A stretch of 64,000 bases of DNA, from positions 31,300,901-31,364,900 of the forward strand of contig CM049317.1 in the NCBI GenBank assembly GCA_026874595.1. Direction: 5' to 3'. Shown here one piece after another: positions 48,690-60,145 of this stretch (positions within the stretch are counted from its first letter, which is position 1; each line of letters starts with the position of its first letter). Under the pieces are notes generated by a model. It saw nothing but the letters and a program-made list of their open reading frames with translations, did no database searches and had not been told where the DNA came from. The translations under genes were made by a program, and so were the position numbers. Source of the stretch: Sipunculus nudus. Lineage: Eukaryota; Annelida; Sipuncula; Golfingiida; Sipunculidae.

Positions 48690-50850
48690 TTTGCATAGCA
48701 AGAAGGCATCTTTCGTCCTGTCGCAAGTCCTTTCTTATGCTCCAGTAATCATAAAACTCAAAGTGAGACTGTAATTTTTTTGTGTCTTGGCGCATAAGGA
48801 ATGTTGTTTGATGGCCAAAGTCTGTGAACCTTGAAGTGAGAGGTTCGAGCTGAACACCCTCTGCTTCAAGAAAAATAAACCTTGAGAACATCAGAGGAAA
48901 TCTTGCCAAATGAACAATGAACAATAGCAAACAAATATCTACCTGAATGTACAGCAACATGTTACTGAAGTTACATATGTTATTTGGCTCTGCGTGATTT
49001 TACCAAAAACGCAAAACATGAAGTACAAGACACCAGAAAAAATCTTGTGTCCTCGGAGTGGCGGAATCCGTGACAACGGACTGCTACCGCTACAAACATG
49101 TGACAAGAAACATTCTTCAAACTCTGATGTAATATAAGTGAGCCTGTTACAATTTTCTTAATTGCACTGTAAAGACACTATATTGCACCCTCAGTATAGA
49201 GCTTAACTGGTTACTATATTTCCTTATTACAATCATTGTTTCATTAATTTGTCCTGTTGAATATAACTGGTATTAAAATCAATCCTTTCTTGGTCCAATA
49301 GCACTTCCTGTTTTCCTGTGTAAATATAGTATCCTTCTTTTGACGCATTTCTGTTTGGAAAGGCATGGTTGAGAATAGCCAAGATTAAATAATGCTTTAA
49401 TTGTCATCAAATACTGCACTTTTTGGATGGTTCTCATTTCAGTGAGTATATTACCTGTAGCAGCTCTTGGTCAAGCTTTGTATAGGCGACAGCTACTAGC
49501 CAAGTCATATTATTGAAAATATTGAAATTACATTCAGATTGGCTACGTGACAAAACGCAGCTACAACCACTCTCATAACCTTCCCTGGGAATGAACCAAT
49601 GTCGTCAGAGAAAATAAGCTTACATATTATAAACAGAAGCTGATCTATTCAAAACCATTACTACTCTCTACATGATTACCAGACTATGCCAACCAAGCAC
49701 GTAATAAGTCCAGTAAATTAACGTTTGAAACATAATGAATTGACCCTTAGTCTGTCTCCGGTATTCAAAATACCAGCGTATTATGTATGAAGCTAATTAA
49801 CTAGCACCGATAGCTCTCAATGACTTACGAATTAGGGAAAACAAGTATATTTGCATCTTTAGCAAAATTAATAATTGGTAAGGTTAAACGACGATGTTTC
49901 ATGTAAATCTCTCTTTCTCTCACAAACACACAAATATTCGAGACAATAGATCCAGCAAGATAATTGATTTCTGCAGATGTAGAATAACGACGGATATGTG
50001 GTGATAGATGGTTTATTAATTTCAGATAAACGGCGTAGTTCAGAATTAATCTTTAATAACAATCGTTTTAATCAAGGCTAATTCCCATTATCCTTTTCAT
50101 TTCACAGAAGACCCTTGTATCTTGCACGTTGGTTTGATAAGCCTTTTCTTTTTTTTCACAAGAAGTCAATTTTTCTTCGGGTGTACGGGGAGTATTTTAA
50201 ATTATGACGATGGAGGAGAAAACGGATGCAACGATTAATTTATAAAAGGCGAAAGAAAAAAATTATGTAACGGTCAGGAACAGAGATCTTTGAACCTTGG
50301 GTTAAATATTTTGAACGTATTGATGTAACCGACACTTTTATAAATCAGATTTTATTGAAAACACAAACCAAAGCTTAGCGATAAGAATTCTTTATGCATA
50401 ACTGATAAAGGTTTATTTCTTGCATGATGTTTCATGAGCCATTTCATGATAACAACATAACTTCACACTTATAACTTTTAGTTACATAATTCTTTTTGTA
50501 AAAAATATATTAATATTAATTTATAAAAAAATCTACTGGTAGTGAAAATATTCAGGCAATAATTATAGGGCATCACTTTTCAAGTGGGCCCTAATAATAC
50601 TGTGGAAGAGGTTCTGTTGGCGAGGTTTTCATTTTCGCACTTTTAGCGGGAGCCAGTTTTGCGATAAATTACGATCCCGCTTTATTTTGATGCGTTCTTT
50701 CGGAGGTCTGCATGGTTCTCGCCTGACACATAGGCACATGAGTCAGGTAATTTCTCCATGTGGGATCGCGTGAGTTTGAGCTTCTTTAATCAGGATCTTA
50801 GAGTTGTCATAAGAGTCGTGGCAAGGGAAAATCAACAAAAATCCCCAACG
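48690..50850 (-). repeat. Dispersed repeat family B, copy 3 (longest)
   Basis: Its left part (48690-49520) matches 16700-17560 and its right part (49130-50850) matches 43200-44770, so it joins the parts seen separately in copies 1 and 2 and is the best guide to the full unit, at least 2.1 kb. About 200 bases at 50385-50600 have no counterpart in copy 2. The minus-strand frame at 48652-48960 reads MRQDTKKLQSHFEFYDYW and SIRKDLRQDERCLLAMQK. Copy 1 keeps part of this in frame, hinting at old coding ancestry. Confidence 0.8.
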
Positions 50851-50854
50851 GAGG

Positions 50855-53800
50855 TCGTAGAATTATTGCATTTTTATATAATTGTTTTGATTTGATATGC
50901 AAACAATCAGCAGTCCCTCATCCCACGGACACTGAAGAAAAATTTCGTCTTTACATTCGTTTGGGACCAGGATCATAGGAATTTATAAATATATTTATAA
51001 ATTTCTTTAATATTTTTGATCTGCAATTAATTAGTACATTCAGACAATTGGTCTCTATTACCGTTAATTCATTTCTATGAGACACTTTGTTTCGTCTAGT
51101 TGAGGGCAATACTTCAATATCTCAAGCTGGTGTTAAAACGATTTCAACTGGGCCTAACATTTGTTCCATGATAGCAGTGTATTGGCTTATTTATGTCCAG
51201 CAATTCTCAAATATGATGCCTTGCATCTGTGTATTAACTAGTACATATCTGGACAAATCTTTACCTGTATAATGAACAGATATGAGGCCTTGTGAGATAT
51301 GTGTATAAATAGTATATTTATCGGAATATTAAATTTTTGTTCTGCAAAACGGTGATCAGAAGTACGCATTATTTTTTAAATTGTGTTGCATCATAGATCG
51401 CATTTTAACACATTTATACATTTTCGCCTAAGTGCCTGTCCCGACCGTTTTTTTTTTAAATTTTTTTCTCTAGTGATGGTTTTATATTCGCAGTTATACA
51501 GTTACTTATAAGTTTATAAAAAAAGTATTGGTGTCGCCTACATCTTTAAGTTTTAAATACTGTTCAATGCTTTTGGAATGAATGTAATAATTTCTTGGTT
51601 CTGAGAAGATGAAAGTGAACCAGTTGAAAAAGAATGTATTATAAATGACAGCACAGGTCAAAAACGTTTTTAAAATTCCAGTGCAACCTGTCAGTGTGCT
51701 TTCACTCTAATCTTTTCATAATATTTAAAATGTAGTGTTTCTGACGAATCTGTTGAGTAGTTGCCGTCTGATAATTTCAATTTGATTATTGATTTTTCTC
51801 TTATTAAAATTCCTTTTTTTCCAAATTGGGAAATTTGTCTCAGTGTTCAAAATGAAATAATGCTCATTTCGCTTTTTCCTCTTGATTCCATTCTAATTCT
51901 GATTTCAGGAATTGTTCAGATGACAAAACGTCATGATTATTAGATCATACTTTTGTAGTTTACGAATTAATTTTCCTGGGGTTTGTCTTTTTATCATTTC
52001 TTGTCGTATATCAAAATTCCCTGCAAAAACTCATTCTACTAATTTCTAAGAACTTAAGTGGTTATGCAATTTATTATATGTCGCCATTTCAAATATCGTT
52101 CTCTAAATAAGTTCCTTAAATGTTTTATCTTTAATTATTGGGATTTTAAATTCCAGAACCAAGGTCAATATTGCTCTCATTTATACTTCAATATTTATTT
52201 CTTATGATCGGGATCCATGCTAACTGTAAGCCTTGTGGTTGCCGCCAAATGTCACACAGGTCAACTTCCATTATGTATTAAAGTTCTCATTTTATGTCTT
52301 CATATTTATTATTTCTATTGTACTGGTTTTATCTATTTCATCAATCCCACTCCGATACCCCCCCCCCCCCCTCCCCCCACCAAGTTTTCATTCTGATGAT
52401 ACTCAGCTGTTTCAAATACATAATTGAAAAAGGCTGAATTCTGGAGGTATGTCCCACCATGCACGAGAAAATGATAGGCCGATTACACTTATATGCATCA
52501 GTTGTAAGGCAACATATCATATGCCACAACATATTTAACCATTTTAACAGCCAAGGTTACTCTCAGTTTCTCAGCATGGTTTCAGAAACAAGTCATCTTA
52601 TGGGTTTGTGAGAAATGCTGATAACAATCACTAAATTTCCATCTGGATGTAATAGTTATTATCAAAAGTTTGACTGTCAAGGTAGAACCACAGTGGCCAA
52701 AGATAGCTTAATAAGATATTCTAATTTCTACGTAAGGTAAAACGTTTCTCATATTTCGTAATATCATTCTGATTTTTAAAAAAAAATAGCCATTTCCTTT
52801 TATTGGAGAACTCTTTTATACCTAGGAAATCGTTAACAGCACACACAGTGTGGTTACTTGAAAAACATAAATAAGGCCTGTGAAAAACATAAATAAGGCA
52901 ATAGAATAAGACACCAAGGCTGAATTTCCTCATGAAATTCCCTTCGTGCTTCTACTTTTATTTACCTGTCTGATAAAATTGGATTTTGAAGGACCGCCTT
53001 TTGAAGCAAAGAGTTTCCTTATTTTCTAACCTTAGGACCTACCGTTAAAGACACTAAAACACTCTCCCAATACTATACAAAGCATAATTTCATAACTCAG
53101 TCTTTGATGACATTTTTATTTCAACACCACAGAGACAAACGTCCTTTATGTACCACCCCAGTGAACAAGAGATTACACAATCAATGCAGTGTTTGGACAA
53201 AAATGTGAATATATTTGTAAAATAATACACCAAAACTATTCATCATTTATATATTTTTTGTTTACATGATAATAAAACAATTATACATAAAAAAGCAAAC
53301 TCGGCATTCCATAGACGTGCCTGCGTTTTCTTCTTCATGGTTCAATATCAATGAACGGTAAAGAGCTATTGTAATACGAAAGTAACACCTTTGTTCATTT
53401 TTCCGTGCAAATATTGTTTCCGGGTTCCCGATATAAATTGAATTAAGGGATTAAATACACAGAGAAACCAACGCCTCCCTCAATAATAACAAATATTTTT
53501 ACAAACTCAATATATTATCTCCTTCATGAAGTTTGAAAGATACCTTGAGGCATGTTTATTCATATATATTCAGTCATATTCTACCAAGAAATGACCAGCT
53601 GTCACGTTACCCGCCCATCCCGGTAACCTTTTTATATGTACTATATTGAAGGTGTATCATTGTTAAATAAATTCCGTCATCTTTGCTTCCCACTCTGTTT
53701 CTCACTATTATAAATGAGTTCTTAGAATTGCTATTAGCCTTAGTGTACCCTGCATATTAAAGGAATTCTCTTAGGGCTACCATAAGTATTCGGATACAGT

Positions 53801-54060
53801 TCGCATCATGCATGTTTATTATAAGCGCATCATAAGGGTTCGGATAACTCTTGTGCGTATCAGTTATTTCAGATACACTGTGTCCTGCGTGACGGTTGTT
53901 TTAGAATTGGGGTTTATGTCCTCTTCTTCACAGTACGAATTCAACCAGTCAAACTGTTCCATGAACATAAAGTTAGTTATCCATATGATGTGGCATAATG
54001 ATTACGGGAAGATTTTAAATCACGTCGGATTTCTCGAACACACAAAAAAGTGACACTTGA
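50855..54060. other. Intergenic with a poly(C) run
   Basis: AT-rich. C-run CCCCCCCCCCCCTCCCCCCA near 52360-52379 gives proline- or glycine-rich artefact frames. A short duplicated phrase (GAAAAACATAAATAAGGC) occurs at 52859 and 52881. No gene identified. Confidence 0.4.
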
Positions 54061-54061
54061 T

Positions 54062-54490
54062 TAATAACTATAGGCTTATACAGCCAGTTTGAAGCTGAAA
54101 ACTATCTAAGTACCAACGTTTAAGCGGCATGTAACTAACTCCCCTGAAGTATTTATCTGGTTCCTGTTCAATTGTACAGTATCTGTATTGGGAGGTCGAC
54201 GGAAGTCAACAGTTCAGATAACACAAGTATCATGATAAGGTTCCAGTTGGAATTGTCTGCCTCATAACCTTTGTTGTACTGATAGAAGTGGAGTCCTCAT
54301 TACAATGCGGGCATTTTTTATGCAGGACATACATCTGTGTCCATCTATGATTCCTGTCTGAATAAGATTTAGGAGGTAAGCTAGTGCAGAGGAATCCTTC
54401 AGTGTTACTGATTGTGATATTTCTGGATATTTTCAATCAATCGACCAGGACAACATTTCGTCATTGGTACCTGTGCCCAAACATTACCTT
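54062..54490 (-). repeat. Dispersed repeat family A, copy 3 (most diverged)
   Basis: Matches the other copies at ATAGGCTTATACAGCCAG, TTGGAATTGTCTGC, CCTTTGTTGTACTGAT and ACAACATTTCGTC. The conserved minus-strand frame is open for 68 codons here (54436-54230). It reads SLPPKSYSDRNHRWTQMYVL, then KKCPHCNEDSTSISTTKVMR, ending IPTGTLS and stop. CPHC is a possible zinc-binding pair. No other copy is open through the upstream half. Confidence 0.6.
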
Positions 54491-54494
54491 TTTT

Positions 54495-56822
54495 ACAGAG
54501 CAATAGGCCAACCATATATAAATAAAAGAAATTAATAATTGGTATCGCTGAAGATAGAACACACCTGACAGCCAAGTTCTATTCAGATGGATAAGCTTAT
54601 ATCTGATATCTTACGCACTGTGCAATGCTTTAGTAATCATTTATTTTAACGAGTCTACTCAGCTCCACATTTGCTTTTCAAGGTATGGCAGTCATTTTGT
54701 TAAGTTAAGTCAATGCGCCATGCGTTAGGTAAAGGTTAACATTTGTACAATAGTGAATATCGATGCAATGGTTGTGAGGGCACTACAAGCAGGGAATTCA
54801 ACATAGACATGATTGATATCAGCAAACAGCCCAGAGGTCCTGAGGCCAACACCCACCGATATAAAGGGAGTTTTGTCTGTAGAAGCCTTTCGAAATATTT
54901 ATGAAGGAATGCTTTAATTTAGGTACACTGTTTAGTGTTTTTTAAATCATGGCTAAACATTTAATTGCATACAATGAATTATTGCTATAGCATATTCTGC
55001 GGCAACAATAGGAATGTCGATGACAAGTACTTTCACCGTGACAGCCAAACAGGATACCATGTACTGTGGACAGGTTTCTAATGAGCCAAAGCAATAAGAA
55101 ATTTGAAAATGCATTATATTTTGCATGTGTAATTAGGGTTTTATGTTTTCGGTGATACATTTGCAACCATAGCATGCTTGTAGCTCCGGATGCTAGAGAG
55201 AGGCTATATCTAGACTAGTCTCTGAAGGGCAGTCCCCATGCACCGAAATGATATATGTCTATTTCCTCAGATGAAAAAAAATGAATATGTATCGTCAGTG
55301 TTTAACAATCACAGTCTACTTCATGTAATAATGACAAGAAGATAATTATTTCTTTTAAATTTTGCATACACTGCATAGCAATGAAAATTAGGAATCATTA
55401 TTATACCTCTCTAAATAGCCGTAATAATTAATTTTTACAACACTTCAGTAGGCATTTTTTTTTATTAAACAACAATATGGCCGTCGATCTTTAAGTTGCT
55501 GCTGTCAAAGGCATTTTATTGCAAATAACTATCAGGCAAGTGTCACACTCTCCATATAACAATTAATACTCAAATCGTTACACATCAAGGAAACATATAT
55601 ATTTAAGGCTATTAAAGGTTTTGATTTTTTTTGTTTGCTCGGAAGATACCACCTTTGATTGGACAGCCAGCTGTTGCCATAAATTTAATTTTATGTATTT
55701 ATGCGTCTCTCAAATGGTCATACTGGGAAGTTTCTCACTAGGTTTCAGTAGCCTGTTTTCATGTATTACAGTTAAATATATTTCTGTTTGAAGCGAGTAT
55801 ATAATTAGAGATACACATATGAAAATGTTAACCTCTTGCTTTAAGTGGCTATTCCTAAATATGTGAAGAATTAATAATAAAAATAATATGTCGGCAAAAA
55901 CATTACAGCTGACTTTCAAGGAAGCAATGAAGGCATGAACCTTCAACGGTCGAAGTACAACACAGAGTGTGAAGACGAATTCGGTAACAGGTTTCGAGGC
56001 ACAACAAGCAACGGGCAATTCAAAGAGCTTCTGACCTCCGCGACAAATGTATTGCTTTTCTTTCTTATTAGCTCACTGTTATTCTTTTATATGTTATAAT
56101 GAAAATGATATCAATAATACGATACACTTTAAGCACTTACCTTTATATAGAAACCGGTTTAGAAATATATATATATATATTAAAAATCCAAGTTCACGGG
56201 AATAAATTGATAAGATCAAGTGTTGAAAAGCAGCTCAATTCCACACTGCACATAATGACATGTGCTGCACACTTTAAGAAATAGTCCGTCGTGGACAGTT
56301 CGTTCAAGGAGAGATTCTCCATGCATTGCGTTACTTAATTGGCGTTTCCCAGAAGCCAAGTCAAAAATAGTCATTGAAATAAATTACAGGGATAAACAAG
56401 CCTCCACAAGGCTTATCATAATTGTACTTTTCTCTAAACTACAATCTCCATAAACAATAGGATTTGATATACCAACCAGTGAGCGCTAACACCCACCACA
56501 GGAACATCAAAAGTGCAATAATTAACGCATGCAGAGCCTAGTTGGTCGGTGCGTGTCTATTTGCTCATCCGATCAGGAAAGTCGTGAAAGAGGGGTGGTC
56601 GTCAGGCGGAATTCGACTTATATATATATATATATATATATATATGCCCATGTTAAATGCTATTTTTCTATACAAAATCCGAATTATGTAAATGCTCTGA
56701 TATAAGTTATACTGCCGTTTAATAGAATATACTTCTGTTAATTTTAAGTGTCTTTTATTGTGAAGAATAGGGCTTCGAGGGAAGGCGTTGGGGTACTCAT
56801 TGTGCTAAAGGTTCCTGATTAA
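54495..56822. other. Intergenic, nothing recognised
   Basis: AT-rich with a (TA)n tract at 56618-56645. An exon-like open frame follows at 56824-56943 (GLEQENEENHPVPTPYVGEL, then GTAATA donor-like), but its phase does not join the next block. Confidence 0.4.
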
Positions 56823-57162
56823 TTGAAAATTCGTCCATCATATGAATCTGAGAGGGGAAAAAAAGCTGGGCTGGAACAGGAAAACGAGGAGAACCACCCA
56901 GTTCCTACACCATACGTAGGTGAACTGAAGGAGAAATACCTCGGTAATATATATATATTTAATATTGATATTTCAACATTATATTTCATTACATATCTGC
57001 AACGTAACGTTTTCTTTCATTCTTGTTTTACTGATGTTTTATTGTTTTATCAAAATATATGTATTATCAAAATGAAAAAAAAATGTATTTTCAAAATCAT
57101 TATTAGATAATTATTTTTTTATTATATATAAATTGCTATGGTTGAATTTCAAGGGAATCGCC

Positions 57163-58401
57163 ATGCCTTCATCGGTGTGTTTTATTTGCAAAAGCCGATA
57201 CACCTGTAGTATCAATCAACTTAGACGACCGCCATTGAAAATGTTGGTTCGATCTGTCTGCCGATCATGTGTGGAGTCCATCAAACGCCAGCTAGTTCAA
57301 AGTATGACTGGAGTGACGACAGTGATGGTTTGCCTGATAGACCCCGAGAATTTGCCGTCAGTCAAGGACTTAGACAGCTGCAGCATTTCGCAATAAAGCC
57401 TATTCACTTTGGGCGGAAAGCAAGCCCGCACAGCTGCCCAGGTGTATAATATTAACACGATCATATTTAGGATGTAATCATCGGTCTTAAAGAAACTTTG
57501 TCATCACTTAAATGTTTGCTGTTTATTGATTTACATGAGATACAAAATGTTTTATATGTTGTTTATCATAAAATCCTGTTCCATGGTAATTACTTCAAGT
57601 GTTAAGGATCAATTATTATTTTAAAATGTATACTTGACTATTTTAACATATCCCGTCAAAAAGAAAAAAAGGCTATTCGTTTAATATAGTTTCTATTAAA
57701 ATCAACCTGCCTTCTTTGTTTCTATACATTATATTGGAACTGCAAAAGGGAAGAGAGCTTAGCGAATGCCACAGGATGTTCCACGTGGACCTATATGCTG
57801 AGCTAACAACCAGTCAAGGACGCCGACTCGCCAACATCCACAATACACAGACCGAATCGTTGCCCAAGAATTTTTGGTGACATGGCCCGGCAAGCCAGAA
57901 GGCTTAGGTTTGAATTAGCCGGGTTTAACGTCGATACAGATGAACCTCCAACGGCAATGCCGCCTAAGTTTGAAAGTACTTTCATGGATGAAATTAATTC
58001 CACCAAAGTATATTTACACATACATAAAAAAGAATCTAAAAAAGATACCTGCTATCAGGTAATCATAGTAATTAACTTCAGAGGGGGTTCAAAGATTTTA
58101 ATAAAAACAAAGGGGGTGGGGTGGGGTCCAACACAAGAGGACAAAGGAGACACCTTAAAAGGTCACCACGCCCGTAAAAGGGGTGTCCAGGCAGCATATT
58201 TTTTTAAACCCTTTAAAATGTATTGGATGAAAAGGGGGAAGGGGTGGGTTGCTCTATCCGCTTCTGAACTTGTTTAGGAGATATGGACCGGACACACACA
58301 CATGAACACACACATACAGACACACACCGTCGATCACATAACCCCTTACCACTGTTCCCGGAGTAAATAATTATTACAAAATAGACCGTTATTACAACAT
58401 T

Positions 58402-58445
<44 letters not shown>

Positions 58446-58454
58446 ATTGGCAAT

Positions 58455-58495
<41 letters not shown>

Positions 58496-58934
58496 AATAC
58501 TAGTATATATATATTAATGTATATATATGTTCCACTATTATGAGATCATTAAAATAAAACGCTTTTCCCTAACAATTTATCTTTTTTAAATATTTATTTA
58601 TGTATATATATTTATGTTCCACTATTATGAGATCATTAAAATTAAACGCTTTTTCCTAACAATTTATCTTTTTTAAACTGAAGGTTTTCCAAAGTTTCCA
58701 GGGACTTGTTGAGGAAAATCGATCTCAGCTTCTACGTGGCGTGAAAAATGTTTTTTTTTCTCCTTAACCAGGCGGCCACCGAGGCTCAGAAAATGGAGAA
58801 ACTTGCAGTGGTACAACGGGCCTTTGTGAGGTTGACTAACACAGGCACATGGGAAAAGGCACAACAAAAATACCCACAGTACATCACGGATGAGCGTTTG
58901 GCTCAGTTCCTGAAAATGGCATTCAAAGGAAAAG
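57163..58934 (+). CDS. Candidate spliced gene, partial, with Cys4 zinc-binding start (unidentified)
   Basis: Block 1 starts at the ATG at 57163, just after a TTTCAAG acceptor-like site, and reads MPSSVCFICKSRY, then SVCRSCVESIKRQ. This is a CxxC...CxxC arrangement that suggests a small zinc-binding domain. At about 57300 the better frame changes to SSKYDWSDDSDGLPDRPREF, which continues to a CAG/GTGTAT donor at 57441. Block 2 (about 57749-58007) begins in frame ECHRMFHVDLYAELTTSQGR and later, in another frame, reads MARQARRLRFELAG and MPPKFESTFMDEINSTK. It stops before GTATAT. Block 3 (58772-58934) follows a fine polypyrimidine-CAG acceptor, keeps phase 0 from block 2, reads KMEKLAVVQRAFVRLTNTGT and TDERLAQFLKMAFKGK, and ends before GTATGA. 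The two frame changes mean a recent pseudogene, indel errors, or extra splicing. I do not recognise the family. No further exon was found before the window edge. Confidence 0.5.
58406..58491. repeat. 83-nt perfect palindrome made of two (TA)n arms
   Basis: Arms 58409-58449 and 58451-58491 are exact reverse complements around a single G at 58450. The centre is ATCCCATTG-G-CAATGGGAT and the outer arms are alternating AT. It lies in the intron between blocks 2 and 3 of the candidate gene. Confidence 0.97.
58529..58677. repeat. Direct duplication, 87-bp period
   Basis: GTTCCACTATTATGAGATCA at 58529 recurs at 58616, followed in both by TTAAAAT.AAACGCTTTT and CCTAACAATTTATCTTTTTT with two or three differences. 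The second copy ends about 95 bases before the acceptor of block 3. Confidence 0.95.
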
Positions 58935-59306
58935 GTATGACAATTTTACATTTATTTGGAAATTCCTAGATAAATGTAGACCAAATAAATAAATATATCC
59001 ACAACTGTTAAGAATGGCTTTTTCATGGCTGAAGGACCTGTATATCATTAACTGGGCATACTGGTGAGCCTCGCCATCAACACACCTCACTATACCCCTG
59101 GGATAACTTGTATTAGTTACATAAAACATAGCGATTAAAGGACCATATAATTCCTGGTCAGTAGCCGGGCTTATCAGCCGCACGAATTAAAATATAACAA
59201 CTACGACAGGGCTTCCGGTCATTTCCTATGCATTGCAGGGTAAGCCTGAGGTATATATAAATAAAAATAGGCGTCATCGGAAGACCAGCGCAGACAAATA
59301 GCTGCG

Positions 59307-59308
<2 letters not shown>

Positions 59309-59349
<41 letters not shown>
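59309..59349. repeat. (TA)n microsatellite
   Basis: 41 bases of alternating AT, part of a cluster of such arrays at 58.4-59.8 kb. Confidence 0.97.
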
Positions 59350-59351
<2 letters not shown>

Positions 59352-59491
59352 CAACAGTTACAAAATGATAGATACCCAAAGCCTGTACTTGAAAGAGACA
59401 GTTTGACAGTTTGTTTTCCATCCGCTTACCATTCCAGTTACTTTACCTAGATAGAATGAATACAATTTATTATATATTACGTTAGAAAGAC

Positions 59492-59494
<3 letters not shown>

Positions 59495-59547
<53 letters not shown>

Positions 59548-59573
59548 ATATATATAAAATATATATATATATG
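59495..59573. repeat. (TA)n microsatellite, compound
   Basis: Alternating AT with short breaks (TTATATGTAAATATATATAA). Confidence 0.95.
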
Positions 59574-59706
59574 ATTTTTTTATAATAAAGCAAGTAATAT
59601 ATATTTTTCTGATAGCAGCTTTCATCTTTCACATATGTTCATGAATATGGGTTTTAGAAGCGAAATATCTAAATTTAAATATAAATAAAGTATATTAATA
59701 TAGAAA

Positions 59707-59713
59707 CACACAA

Positions 59714-59775
<62 letters not shown>
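59707..59775. repeat. (CA)n(TA)n compound microsatellite
   Basis: ACACACAAACACACACACAC followed by about 48 bases of alternating AT. Confidence 0.95.
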
Positions 59776-59778
<3 letters not shown>

Positions 59779-60068
59779 TGTATAGCTTCAAGCACAAGCA
59801 CGTGCACAAACGCCATTAATTCATCAGCAATTTTCACCCAGAATTTTCTTACATTTATAAAAAATTATCCCTGCAGGTGAGTAGTAGTTCATTTCTAAAT
59901 TGGTCTCGCAGCTTTAATTTCAATTATTTGTAATTCATCAGTCAGCTGAAGCCTTCGAAATCGCTTGTTTATACGAATTTAGTTCGGTTTTAGTCCATGG
60001 ATACTCCGATGCCCAAAAACGCCATTGTATATCAAATTAACGGATGATTTCCTATTAAAAAGTTTAGA

Positions 60069-60143
60069 TTCGGCATTCTCGAAATCGGCAAACTGGACTC
60101 GGTATTCTGGGATTCAGCATAACGGGAATCGGCAATCTGGCAT
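60069..60143. repeat. 15-bp degenerate tandem repeat x 5
   Basis: Five 15-base units: TTCGGCATTCTCGAA, ATCGGCAAACTGGAC, TCGGTATTCTGGGAT, TCAGCATAACGGGAA and TCGGCAATCTGGCAT. A minus-strand open frame runs through because the period is a multiple of three. Confidence 0.75.
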
Positions 60144-60145
60144 CT

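Noticed and set aside
56824-56943. Exon-like frame ending before GTAATA, upstream of the candidate gene
   Set aside because: Its phase does not join the frame of the next block, it begins after an in-frame stop with no ATG, and no acceptor was convincing.
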